In this document: positions 1-7,223 of the stretch, piece after piece
Position numbering within the stretch: the first letter of the stretch is position 1
How the letters are laid out: each line of letters begins with the position of its first letter
NCBI GenBank assembly: GCA_947625155.1
Contig: CANQNG010000013.1
Coordinates: forward strand, 1-49,388
Source of the DNA: an uncultured Clostridia bacterium
GTDB taxonomy: Bacteria > Bacillota > Clostridia > Oscillospirales > Ruminococcaceae
Direction of reading: 5' to 3'
DNA length: 49,388 bases
Made by a program: the position numbers and the translations under genes
The notes under the pieces: generated by a model
The model's database searches: none
The model's input: only the letters and a program-made list of their open reading frames with translations
What the model was told of the DNA's origin: nothing

Positions 1-102
1 TCGTCAGAAATCAACAAGGGTTCCAGTTCTTTTTCTTGCCTTTTCTTGCTTGGTATTGTTCACTTTTCAAGATGCAGGTGCTGTTCATCAGACAGCTTAA
101 TT

Positions 103-131
103 ATTATACCATGTTTTCGCAAAGTTGTCAA
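103..131 (-). promoter_or_regulatory. Strong sigma-A promoter firing off the left edge, probably of an rRNA operon
   Basis: On the minus strand TTGACA is followed after 17 bp by TATAAT, a perfect match to the vegetative consensus. The transcript would start near position 96 and run out of the window. Its first hundred bases hold no open reading frame, and TTGAAAAGTGAACAATA resembles the TTGAAAACTNAACAA stretch common in leaders of Firmicutes 16S rRNA. The rRNA assignment is inference, since no 16S sequence is present. Confidence 0.75.
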
Positions 132-174
132 TATGTAATTGTGCACAAACTTATGTGTGATTTCGTTCCTGTTT

Positions 175-846
175 TTAGCCATTTTTACGGCTATTTAGAA
201 ATTCTCGATATTCTATCATTGGTTCATCTTCACCTTTAGCCATATATTCTATCAAATCATCTTCATCACAGTCATGGATCATTTCCGTATACCACCCATA
301 ATCTACCATTTCTTTTGTTCCATCTGCATATTCCAGTAAAATGCTATCGATTATCAGTTTGCTGCAAGCGCTGCAATACGCTTTCGGATCTAATTCTGTT
401 GACATATCCGTTAACCAATCACCTGTCACAATAGGACCGACGTACTTCTGTGTAAATTCATCCTGATGTGTAATATCCTCTTCTGCCGGATCACCAACCG
501 GATTTTCCATTCTGTAATATATCGTACAATAATTTACATCCTTGCTTCCATTATATTTTTGTGCCCATAAGTACACCAAACCATTTGCGGAACTGGATGA
601 CACCATGACAAATACAGGGTCATCATCAAATATGCCGTCACTGTCCACATCTATATATTCCGTCGGCGGCTCTGTTGGTGGTTCAGTCGGTGGTTCTGTT
701 GGCGGCTCCGTCACCACTTCCGCTGCCTGCTGCTGCGGTGTCACTTCACTTGTCGTACCGTCTGATGCATTATTGCTGCATCCCGCAAGCAATACCCCCA
801 CCAAAACGACTGACAAAACACCCGACAAATACTTCAGATTTTCCAT
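175..846 (-). CDS. Secreted lipoprotein with a (PPTE)n linker
   Basis: This 223-residue protein starts with a hydrophobic signal segment ending in the lipobox LLAGC at residues 19-23, so it should be lipid-anchored on the outer face of the membrane. A Thr/Pro/Glu spacer follows, with a tandem four-residue unit (PPTE) encoded by near-identical 12-bp repeats at about 661-712. After it comes DVDSDGIFDDD, an acidic calcium-loop-like stretch, then a globular region with no family that I recognise. The ribosome-binding site AAGGGGAA lies correctly before the ATG. The gene is preceded by a 106-bp promoter segment that is duplicated elsewhere in the window. A weak hairpin overlaps the stop codon. Function unknown. 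Confidence 0.8.
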   Translation of the reverse strand: MENLKYLSGVLSVVLVGVLLAGCSNNASDGTTSEVTPQQQAAEVVTEPPTEPPTEPPTEPPTEYIDVDSDGIFDDDPVFVMVSSSSANGLVYLWAQKYNGSKDVNYCTIYYRMENPVGDPAEEDITHQDEFTQKYVGPIVTGDWLTDMSTELDPKAYCSACSKLIIDSILLEYADGTKEMVDYGWYTEMIHDCDEDDLIEYMAKGEDEPMIEYREFLNSRKNG

Positions 847-894
847 ATACTTTCCCCTTTCTGTCAGAAACTGCTCAACAGCTTGACATTGATC

Positions 895-1000
895 CAGCCT
901 TCCGGCTCATCTTTATTATAGCAAAGCGGCAGGAAAAAGTATAGAGGCATTTCCGATGCGCTTTTACATCAGAAATGCCCCTTTTCGGCAAAATAAAAAA
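895..1000 (-). repeat. 106-bp direct repeat, copy 1 (promoter segment of the lipoprotein gene)
   Basis: This segment is nearly identical to 2175-2280. On the minus strand it contains a 13-bp stem-loop (GGCATTTC/GAAATGCC core), then TGCTATAAT, an extended -10 element at 915-923. It sits directly after a terminator and before a gene in both copies, so it behaves as a portable insulator plus promoter. Confidence 0.85.
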
Positions 1001-1020
1001 GGAGCGTATTGCTACGCCCC
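991..1020 (-). terminator. Rho-independent terminator of the small-protein operon
   Basis: On the minus strand an 8-bp stem (GGGGCGTA/TACGCTCC with one wobble) is followed by TTTTTTATTTT. It ends the transcript carrying the zinc-ribbon, VanZ-like, 79-aa and 54-aa genes. Confidence 0.85.
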
Positions 1021-1024
1021 TTGC

Positions 1025-1189
1025 TCACCTTGGATTTCCAAAAATATCATGTGTTCTGATCCACCACTCATCGTATGCTCTGACCTCCGGGTCTGTTGTT
1101 GTGTGTGTATCGTTATCACATCCTGTAAACATTGCAAGCATAGACAAGCTCATCAGAGCCGCAAGCACAATTGTAACTATCCTTTTCAT
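1025..1189 (-). CDS. 54-residue lipoprotein-like peptide
   Basis: A short reading frame starts MKRIVTIVLAALMSLS and reaches a lipobox-like FTGC, cysteine at residue 24. About 30 residues follow the cysteine, beginning DNDTHTTTDPEV and ending in the stop. The mature part would be a tiny exposed peptide. It lies 24 bases behind the 79-residue gene and is followed at once by a terminator, so it is the last gene of that operon. The ribosome-binding site (GAGGG) is modest. Function unknown; the signal sequence, lipobox and position support a real gene. Confidence 0.6.
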   Translation of the reverse strand: MKRIVTIVLAALMSLSMLAMFTGCDNDTHTTTDPEVRAYDEWWIRTHDIFGNPR

Positions 1190-1213
1190 ATTGCCCTCAT
1201 TTCTTGTATAGTA

Positions 1214-1453
1214 TCACCCAATGCCATTTGCACGGTTCCAGTCGCCTACTGCCTGATCCCAGCCAATGCCATCCCCGTCATTGTCCCAGTCTACGTCATT
1301 ATCATTATAGCCGTTTCCTGCCGCATCATGATAATCATAATTTGTAGTACTGCCGCTGCTGCTGTCACTGTCGCTGCCCATTGCAAGAGCCCCATAAACG
1401 CCAAGCACAGCCAAAAGTATCCCCGCTCTTGCGATCAGATCTTTACGTTTCAC
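1214..1453 (-). CDS. Small secreted or membrane protein with an acidic DNDGDG motif
   Basis: A 79-residue protein with a GTG start five to six bases after a perfect AGGAGG. The N-terminus (KRKDLIARAG followed by ILLAVLGVYGALAMG) is one membrane-spanning or signal segment. The remainder is Ser/Gly/Asn/Asp-rich and contains VDWDNDGDGIGWDQAVGDW, which resembles an EF-hand/dockerin calcium loop. No enzyme family is recognisable. It lies between the VanZ-like gene and the 54-residue lipoprotein in one operon. It may bind calcium outside the cell, but that is inference from the Asp spacing. Confidence 0.65.
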   Translation of the reverse strand: MKRKDLIARAGILLAVLGVYGALAMGSDSDSSSGSTTNYDYHDAAGNGYNDNDVDWDNDGDGIGWDQAVGDWNRANGIG

Positions 1454-1506
1454 TATATTTCCTCCTGTTCATGTAAAATACGCAGTTCCGGGTGTGCAGT
1501 TATGTG

Positions 1507-1929
1507 CTAATGACACTTCACACTGCCTTTTTCCCTTACCGCAATTGCCGCTATCAGGATCGCTGCCCATTCACAGACAATGTCCAGATAGTCGAACGTC
1601 CCCTCGAAAATTCTGAAATATTGCAAATATTCCGTCATCGCCGCAAATAGTCCCCCTATCAGGAGCGCCGTCCGCCTGCTGCCCGTCAGCAATATCAGGA
1701 CTGCTGAAAGTGAATATGCCCAGAGCATGTCCAGTCCGTAATTCCTCACGAGCCTGCACAAGATGCCATCCGGCTGCATGCCCGCAAAAAGCGGCAGTCT
1801 GATGCATTCCGAAAGCCACCGGAACACTGCCGCTTCCGGCGCATAGACACAGTAGAAAGCCGTCCCCAAAACGACCGGCAGCACGACATGGATGAAAACG
1901 GCTCCCGGCATCCCCGTTTCCCGTCCCAT
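1507..1929 (-). CDS. VanZ-like membrane protein
   Basis: A 140-residue hydrophobic protein with four likely membrane helices. The C-terminal half shows the pattern typical of the VanZ family: RNYGLDMLWAYSLS, then a helix, then TEYLQYF...GTFDYLDIVCEW. The EYLQ and GTFDYLDI elements correspond to the family's E-x-x-Q and G-x-x-D-x-x-D motifs. VanZ of glycopeptide resistance gives low-level teicoplanin resistance, but most relatives have no known role. The start overlaps the zinc-ribbon gene's stop by one base (TAATG), which indicates translational coupling. Confidence 0.6.
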   Translation of the reverse strand: MGRETGMPGAVFIHVVLPVVLGTAFYCVYAPEAAVFRWLSECIRLPLFAGMQPDGILCRLVRNYGLDMLWAYSLSAVLILLTGSRRTALLIGGLFAAMTEYLQYFRIFEGTFDYLDIVCEWAAILIAAIAVREKGSVKCH

Positions 1930-2147
1930 TATGCGTCATACTGAAATGTGAAGCCGCAATTTTTACAGGAATACGTCACCTTGGGTTTCCCCAACGCACC
2001 GCCAAGCAGTCCCACCGGACCAAGCAGCAGTCCGCCCACCGCCGCTTTCCCGACACTGAACCCCTCGTTAGAATGGTCTACCTTGACCCAGTCTTTGGTA
2101 TAACGTGATGCGCCGCATTTCGGGCAGGAATTTGGAGCAAGTCCCAT
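1929..2147 (-). CDS. Small zinc-ribbon protein with a glycine-rich membrane segment
   Basis: A 72-residue protein with CPKC near the N-terminus and CKNC near the C-terminus, which should form one zinc ribbon. Between them lies a Gly-rich hydrophobic stretch (GKAAVGGLLLGPVGLLGGALG) like a glycine-zipper membrane hairpin. The start chosen is the ATG six bases behind GAGGTGA; an upstream in-frame GTG lies inside that ribosome-binding site. It is the first gene of a four-gene operon driven by the promoter in the second 106-bp repeat. Function unknown. Confidence 0.7.
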   Translation of the reverse strand: MGLAPNSCPKCGASRYTKDWVKVDHSNEGFSVGKAAVGGLLLGPVGLLGGALGKPKVTYSCKNCGFTFQYDA

Positions 2148-2174
2148 TGTTATCACCTCTGTTTTTCATCATTT

Positions 2175-2280
2175 CAGCCTTCCGGCTCATCTTTATTATA
2201 GCAAAGCGGCAGGAAAAAGTATAGAGGCATTTCCGATGCGCTTTTACATCAGAAACGCCCCTTTTCCGGCAAATAAAAAA
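2175..2280 (-). repeat. 106-bp direct repeat, copy 2 (promoter of the zinc-ribbon operon)
   Basis: This second copy matches 895-1000 with only a few differences. One of them changes an A-T stem pair to a G-U pair, so the 13-bp hairpin survives. The extended -10 TGCTATAAT lies at 2195-2203 on the minus strand and directs the zinc-ribbon operon. Confidence 0.85.
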
Positions 2281-2300
2281 GTCCCGGACGTTTCCGGGAC
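2271..2300 (-). terminator. Terminator of the tRNA operon
   Basis: On the minus strand GTCCCGGA pairs with TCCGGGAC and is followed by TTTTTTATTT, directly downstream of tRNA-Gly. Confidence 0.9.
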
Positions 2301-2335
2301 TCGCTTCTATACCGGGAATATTTCCCCGGTACATA

Positions 2336-2411
2336 TGGAGCGGATTACGAGGCTCGAACTCGCTACCTCCACCTTGGCAAGGTGGCGCTCTACCAGATGA
2401 GCTAAATCCGC
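2336..2411 (-). tRNA. tRNA-Gly (GCC)
   Basis: A 76-base cloverleaf with acceptor GCGGATT/AATCCGC, D-loop AGCTCATCTGGTAGAGC, and a five-pair anticodon stem (CCACC/GGTGG) around TTGCCAA. The T-loop is GTTCGAGCC and CCA is encoded. It is last in a four-tRNA operon. Confidence 0.96.
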
Positions 2412-2414
2412 ATA

Positions 2415-2490
2415 TGGTGCTTCCGGGTGGAATCGAACCGCCGACACAGGGATTTTCAGTCCCTTGCTCTACCGACTGAGCTACAGAAGC
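2415..2490 (-). tRNA. tRNA-Phe (GAA)
   Basis: A 76-base tRNA with anticodon loop CTGAAAA between AGGGA and TCCCT, T-arm GGTTCGATTCC and encoded CCA. The acceptor stem includes one U-G pair. Confidence 0.96.
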
Positions 2491-2492
2491 AA

Positions 2493-2569
2493 TGGCGACC
2501 TGGATGAGACTCGAACTCACGACCTCCGCCGTGACAGGGCGGCGTTCTAACCAACTGAACTACCAGGCC
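2493..2569 (-). tRNA. tRNA-Asp (GTC)
   Basis: A 77-base tRNA with anticodon loop CTGTCAC between CCGCC and GGCGG, discriminator G as expected for Asp, and encoded CCA. Confidence 0.96.
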
Positions 2570-2579
2570 AAAAGGGAAG

Positions 2580-2652
2580 TGGAAGCTATAGGGCTCGAAC
2601 CTATGACCCTCTGCTTGTAGGGCAGACGCTCTCCCAGCTGAGCTAAGCTTCC
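2580..2652 (-). tRNA. tRNA-Val (TAC), CCA not encoded
   Basis: Acceptor GGAAGCT/AGCTTCC and anticodon loop CCTACAA between TCTGC and GCAGA identify tRNA-Val. After discriminator A the DNA reads CTT instead of CCA, so the 3' end must be completed by the CCA-adding enzyme. The other three tRNAs in the operon encode CCA. It is the first gene of the operon. Confidence 0.95.
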
Positions 2653-2687
2653 ACATTGCTTGCCGCCGTTCTCCCTGCGACTTTCTC

Positions 2688-2716
2688 AGTATACCACAAC
2701 TCTTGCCGATCGTCAA
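2688..2716 (-). promoter_or_regulatory. Promoter of the tRNA operon
   Basis: On the minus strand TTGACG, 17 bp, TATACT. The start point falls about 30 bases before tRNA-Val. Confidence 0.9.
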
Positions 2717-2796
2717 GGATTTTTTTCAAATAAATTTGAACTTTGTAAAATATAACTATTTTCTATATATAAATTTGCATTTTTCTCACAAATATG

Positions 2797-4836
2797 TCAA
2801 TTCAGACCGTTATCCCCGAGCTGTGCAAACAGCCGGACAATGTCGGCATAGAGCGCATGGTGCTGCTCTTTCTGCAAAGCGGGGTCATCCTGCATCAGCA
2901 GATCAGCCGCTTCCTGCACGTCATGGAGCATTTTTGTATCCGTCAGGCTTGCCAGCTTCATCGGCGGCAGTCCGTGCTGCATGCTCCCGAAGAGATCGCC
3001 CGGTCCACGCAGCTCCAGATCGGCTTCTGCGATCTTGAAACCGTCCGTTGTGCTGCTGAGTAAGCGCAGACGCTCACGCCCCTCCTCGGTCGGATGCTCT
3101 GAGATCAAAATACAGTAGCTCTTGTACTGCCCCCGTCCCACTCTGCCCCGTAACTGGTGCAGTTGAGAAAGCCCGAAACGCTCGGCATCCTCGATCATCA
3201 TGACCGTGGCGTTCGGCACATCTACGCCGACTTCGACGACCGTCGTGCAGACGAGCACGTCTGTTTCCCCCGCCCGGAAGCGCTCCATGGCGGCATCCTT
3301 TTCCTGTGTGTTCATCTGCCCGTGCAGCACGTCCACACGCCAGCCTTTCAGCATTCCGGTGCGCATCATCTCCGCATAGGCAGTCACGGCTCTCAGGTCG
3401 CTTTCGCCCTCCTCGATCGCCGGGCAGACGATATAGCCCTGCCGTCCCTGCTGCAATTCCCGGATCATGAAATTGACTGCCCGCTGGCGGAGCTTTCCAG
3501 TAACGGCATATGTCTCGATCGGCTGCCTGCCCTTTGGCATACTGTCCAGCACCGAGACTTCCAGATCGCCGTACATCAGCAGTGCCAGTGTCCGGGGGAT
3601 CGGCGTTGCGGACATGACAAGCTTGTGCGGGATGCCGCCCTTTTCGGCAAGTGCTGTCCGCTGGGCTACCCCGAAACGATGCTGTTCGTCCGTGATGACA
3701 AGCCCTAATTTCTGGTATTCTGCCGCTTTCTGAAATACCGCATGTGTCCCGGCAATGACCTGTGCCGTGCCATCTGCCAGCTTGGCGTACAGTTCACGCC
3801 GTTCCTTTGCCTTCATGCCGCCCGTCAGTAGGACGACTGAGATCCCCAGCGGTGCAAGAAGCGTGTGCAGCGTCTGATAATGCTGCCCTGCTAAAATTTC
3901 CGTGGGTGCCATTAGAACGCTTTGGCAGCCATTTTTGGCGCAAAAATAGCAGGCTGCTGCCGCTACTGCCGTCTTGCCGCTGCCGACATCGCCTTGCAGC
4001 AGGCGGTTCATGGGCTTGCCGGATGTCAGGTCGGCAGTGATCTCCCGGATCGCCCGTTCCTGTGCATCGGTCGGTGCAAAGGGCAGACTGCCGAAAAACG
4101 GCTGCATATCCGTTTCCGGGCGCATGGGGTACTCCGTTTCCTGCAAGGCACGCTGCCGCAGCAGGCGCAGACCAAGCTGTAGGCGCAGCATTTCCTCAAA
4201 GGCAAGGCGGTGCTTCGCTTCCTCTGCACCGGTCAGGCTTTCCGGCTGGTGAATGTTGTGAAGGGCTTTCACCAGCGGCATCAAATCATAACGGCTGCGC
4301 AGGTCAGAGGGCAGTGTCTCAAAGGGCGCTTCGTCCAGCAATTGCAGGCACTCCCGGATATTGGTGCGCACCATGGCGCTTGTCAGTCCTGTGGTCAGGG
4401 GGTAGACCGCTTCAATGGGGCTGTCGTCCTCCCGGTGGATCTGCGGGGAAAGCAGCTCTTTCTGCGCTTCACTTCCGGCGATCTTCCCGTACATCGTGTA
4501 GGTCTCGCCTTGCTGGAACGCCTGATAGCTGTAGGGATTGTTGAAAATACGGATGCTGATGGGCGTTCCGTCTGCATCTTCCGCATCGAGGATGAACAGC
4601 TGCATACCGCTTCGGGCGTAAAACGGTCGTTTTTTGCGGGTGATCGTGACTTTTACCACTGTCTGCGTGTCCAGTTCCGCAAGGGCGACCGGAACAGGTT
4701 CCCGGTAGTCCCGGTAAGTCCTCGGCAGGTAGTACAGCAGGTCATAGGGGGTCTGGATGCCCAGTTTCCGGTAAATTTGCAGGCGCTTCTGTCCCACGCC
4801 TTTCAGGTGTTCGATGGATAAAAATAATCGGGTCAT
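2797..4836 (-). CDS. recG: ATP-dependent DNA helicase RecG
   Basis: This 679-residue protein has the full length of RecG, the branch-migrating superfamily 2 helicase that remodels stalled replication forks and Holliday junctions. Residues 1-230 form the wedge/OB-fold region. The helicase core follows, with Walker A GDVGSGKT at 282-289, the DEQH box (ITDEQHRFG) near 384, and motif VI QLRGRVGRG near 548. The C-terminus carries the ELRGPGDLFG element conserved in RecG. It lies downstream of the Asp23-like and fakA genes on the same strand, an order common in Firmicutes, but is separated from fakA by a 142-bp palindromic repeat cassette. Confidence 0.96.
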   Translation of the reverse strand: MTRLFLSIEHLKGVGQKRLQIYRKLGIQTPYDLLYYLPRTYRDYREPVPVALAELDTQTVVKVTITRKKRPFYARSGMQLFILDAEDADGTPISIRIFNNPYSYQAFQQGETYTMYGKIAGSEAQKELLSPQIHREDDSPIEAVYPLTTGLTSAMVRTNIRECLQLLDEAPFETLPSDLRSRYDLMPLVKALHNIHQPESLTGAEEAKHRLAFEEMLRLQLGLRLLRQRALQETEYPMRPETDMQPFFGSLPFAPTDAQERAIREITADLTSGKPMNRLLQGDVGSGKTAVAAAACYFCAKNGCQSVLMAPTEILAGQHYQTLHTLLAPLGISVVLLTGGMKAKERRELYAKLADGTAQVIAGTHAVFQKAAEYQKLGLVITDEQHRFGVAQRTALAEKGGIPHKLVMSATPIPRTLALLMYGDLEVSVLDSMPKGRQPIETYAVTGKLRQRAVNFMIRELQQGRQGYIVCPAIEEGESDLRAVTAYAEMMRTGMLKGWRVDVLHGQMNTQEKDAAMERFRAGETDVLVCTTVVEVGVDVPNATVMMIEDAERFGLSQLHQLRGRVGRGQYKSYCILISEHPTEEGRERLRLLSSTTDGFKIAEADLELRGPGDLFGSMQHGLPPMKLASLTDTKMLHDVQEAADLLMQDDPALQKEQHHALYADIVRLFAQLGDNGLN

Positions 4837-4860
4837 GGGTCACTCCATTTATAAAAATAG

Positions 4861-5002
4861 CAACATTCGAGCGACTGCTCTCAGATCAAGATAAAAGTAT
4901 CAGTCATGCAAGCCGACCTTTGTCGCCTTTGGCGGCATTGGGAGGCACAACGGGTGCAGCGTCACGCTGCTTGGGAGGCAAATCGGGAGCGCAGGCACTG
5001 CG
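4861..5002. repeat. Intergenic palindromic cassette, locus A
   Basis: Fills the gap between fakA and recG. On the plus strand it reads GCAAGCCGACCTTTG, a stem-loop around CGCC/GGCG, CATTGGGAGGCACAACGGG, the palindrome GCAGCGTCACGCTGC, GGGAGGCAAATCGGG, and the palindrome CGCAGGCACTGCG. The same modules recur at 13811, 24489, 31390 and 38189. Confidence 0.85.
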
Positions 5003-6655
5003 TCACTCGGCGGCGATCATGTAGTAGTAGACCGGCTGTCCGCCGTTCACCAGCATGACTTCGAGACGGTCGCCGAATTTCTCCTCTAACCGGTTTACCA
5101 GCTCTTCGGCATCCCGTTCGTCTACATCCTGCCCGAATGTCACGGTCAGAAAGCCTGTGTCGCTCCCGGTCAGGCGTTTTGCCAGCTTGTATGCCGCATG
5201 GTGTACGTCTCTGTCCGTAAATGCAAGCTTCCCGTTGTCCAGCGCCATGACTTCGCCCTTGCGGATCGGCTTGCCATCCAGTTCGGAATCCCTTGCCGCA
5301 AAGGTCACGAGCCCGGTAGACACTTTCTCAAACGCCTTGGTCATGGCGATACGGTTGCCCTCGCCGTCCAGTGTTTCGTCAAATGCCAGCATCGCCGACA
5401 TGCCCTGCGGGATCGTTCTCGTCTGCAATACGCATACGTTCCGGTCGGCAAGGCTCACTGCCTGTTCGGCTGCCATGATGATGTTCTTGTTGTTCGGGAG
5501 GACGAATACATTCTTTGCCGGGGTCGCATGGATCGCCCGCAAGATATCCTCGGTGGACGGGTTCATGGTCTGTCCGCCGCACACCACACAGTCTACGCCA
5601 AGCTCCCGGAACATCTTCTCCAGCCCCTCTCCGGCTGCCACTGCCACAAAGCCGAACTGCTTTTCCGGTTCGGCACGGACATAGGTCTCATCCTGTGCGG
5701 CGTTCTGGGCTTCCCGCACCCTGCCGGCATGCTGGATGCGCATATTCTCGATCTTCGGCTTCGGGTCGTTGATGAACTGCCCGAATTCCAGCGCTTTCTG
5801 CAAGGCAAGACCCGGCTGGTCAGTGTGGACGTGTACCTTGATGATCTCCTCATCATCCACGACGACCACGCAGTCGCCGATGGTCTCCAGATAGGCACGG
5901 AGCTTGAACGGGTCGGGGCAGTCCTTTGCCTTTTCTACGATAAACTCCGTACAGTAGGTATAGGTGATCTCCTCTTCCAGATCTTCCCTGCCAATGGCAA
6001 TGACCTCTGCCGCTTTCTTCGGGGCAGGGGTATCGGCTTCTTCGGGGGCTTCGCCGCGCATGACGGCAAGCATGGCTGACCAGATCATGACAAGCCCCTT
6101 GCCGCCTGCATCGACTACGCCTGCTTTTTTCAGGATGGGGAGCTGTTCGGGCGTTCGGGAAAGGGCTTCTTCCGCTGCGGCAACTGCCTGTGCAAAGACG
6201 GAAACAGGGTCATTGTTGTCCCTTGCGGTCATCTGTGCCTGTTGAGCGCCCATGCGGGCAACGGTCAGGATCGTGCCCTCTGTGGGCTTCATGACTGCCT
6301 TATAGGCGGCATTGACACCGATCTCCATGGCGTTGGCGAGGTCTCTGCCGTTCACGGTCGTCATGCCTGACAGTCCTTTGGCAAAACCACGGAACAACAG
6401 GGACAGGATCACGCCCGAATTGCCCCTTGCGCTGCGAAGCATGGCAGCGGCTGCCTTTTCTGCCACATCGGCAACGGTCACGTTCTCCGGGAGCACGCTC
6501 AGTTCCCGCCGGGCGGCAGACATGGTCATGGACATATTTGTACCCGTGTCACCGTCCGGGACGGGGTAGACATTCAACTCATCGATGATCCTGCGGTTCT
6601 TCTCGATCGTCACGGCTGCGCTGCACATGGCAGCTTTCAAAAGTGTACCATTCAT
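5003..6655 (-). CDS. fakA: DAK2-domain protein, FakA/YloV-type fatty-acid kinase
   Basis: A 550-residue cytosolic protein of the FakA/YloV family. The N-terminal 200 residues are a DhaL/DAK2 nucleotide-binding domain with VYPVPDGDTGTNMSMTM near residue 29, whose aspartates chelate the Mg-ATP. The central and C-terminal regions match the longer family proteins. In relatives FakA phosphorylates fatty acids presented by a FakB (DegV-family) partner, feeding exogenous acyl chains into phospholipid. No FakB gene is in the window. An AGGAGG lies 12 bases before the ATG. It is the second gene of the Asp23-fakA-recG operon, as in many Firmicutes (yloU-yloV-recG). Confidence 0.9.
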   Translation of the reverse strand: MNGTLLKAAMCSAAVTIEKNRRIIDELNVYPVPDGDTGTNMSMTMSAARRELSVLPENVTVADVAEKAAAAMLRSARGNSGVILSLLFRGFAKGLSGMTTVNGRDLANAMEIGVNAAYKAVMKPTEGTILTVARMGAQQAQMTARDNNDPVSVFAQAVAAAEEALSRTPEQLPILKKAGVVDAGGKGLVMIWSAMLAVMRGEAPEEADTPAPKKAAEVIAIGREDLEEEITYTYCTEFIVEKAKDCPDPFKLRAYLETIGDCVVVVDDEEIIKVHVHTDQPGLALQKALEFGQFINDPKPKIENMRIQHAGRVREAQNAAQDETYVRAEPEKQFGFVAVAAGEGLEKMFRELGVDCVVCGGQTMNPSTEDILRAIHATPAKNVFVLPNNKNIIMAAEQAVSLADRNVCVLQTRTIPQGMSAMLAFDETLDGEGNRIAMTKAFEKVSTGLVTFAARDSELDGKPIRKGEVMALDNGKLAFTDRDVHHAAYKLAKRLTGSDTGFLTVTFGQDVDERDAEELVNRLEEKFGDRLEVMLVNGGQPVYYYMIAAE

Positions 6656-6680
6656 CTGTATCTGTTACCTCCTACCTATT

Positions 6681-7016
6681 TCAAGGCTCTGCGATCTCGT
6701 CCACATAGACACGCACACGGGAAACGGGGATGCGCACGGCTTCTTCCACGACAAATTCCACCTTATGCATCAGCGAATGCACAACGGCGGGAATGTTCAC
6801 ACCGTACATCACCCGGATGTGCAGCGAAATTTCAAGCTTACTGCCGTCGGCTTCGATCTCCACGGGAGAAAAGCGTCCTTCCAGCAGCTTGTCGGTCAGC
6901 CTGACATCTGCAAAGCCTGCCACACCAAAGCATTGCAGGACTGTCTGCTCGGTCAGCGCCTGCAGGTAGGTATCGGAAATGATGATCTTTCCGATATGGT
7001 TCTCCATGTACAGCAT
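6681..7016 (-). CDS. Asp23/Gls24 family protein (YloU-like)
   Basis: A small cytosolic protein of about 111 residues related to Asp23/Gls24. The family signatures include HIGKIIISDTYLQAL, ADGSKLEISLHIRVMYGVNIPAV and a terminal SRVRVYVDEIA. Members affect cell-envelope stress resistance, and the single-domain YloU type habitually precedes fakA. The start was placed at the ATG eight bases behind AAAGGG; an in-frame GTG nine bases upstream overlaps that site. The promoter at 7113-7141 serves this operon. Confidence 0.85.
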   Translation of the reverse strand: MLYMENHIGKIIISDTYLQALTEQTVLQCFGVAGFADVRLTDKLLEGRFSPVEIEADGSKLEISLHIRVMYGVNIPAVVHSLMHKVEFVVEEAVRIPVSRVRVYVDEIAEP

Positions 7017-7112
7017 AGTTGCCACCCTTTCCTTTCAGAAGTCAGATATACAGAAGTCAGGGACTGCGGAAAGCGCCTGCTTCTGATCTCCATTTTCTGA
7101 TGACTACTTTCT

Positions 7113-7141
7113 ATTATAGCATACTATCCGGAAAATTACAA
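7113..7141 (-). promoter_or_regulatory. Promoter of the Asp23-fakA-recG operon
   Basis: On the minus strand TTGTAA, 17 bp, TATAAT, with TGC before the -10 (extended -10). It is divergent from the phage-derived cluster. Confidence 0.85.
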
Positions 7142-7165
7142 GTATCGCCTGCAATTTTTTTACTG

Positions 7166-7181
7166 TGTACAGAAACGTACA
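7166..7181. promoter_or_regulatory. Possible operator, TGTAC-N6-GTACA
   Basis: A perfect 5-bp inverted repeat spaced by six bases lies in the 207-bp gap between the divergent Asp23 operon and the phage-derived cluster. No convincing plus-strand -35/-10 pair was found nearby. Its position is right for a repressor or activator of the cluster, but there is no direct evidence of binding. Confidence 0.3.
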
Positions 7182-7223
7182 TGTTTTTTCTGTTCCGGCT
7201 TACTAACGAAAGGAGGTCAGGCA

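Noticed and set aside
36-239. A 67-codon plus-strand frame at the left edge
   Set aside because: It overlaps the opposite-strand promoter and the end of the lipoprotein gene and has no ribosome-binding site.
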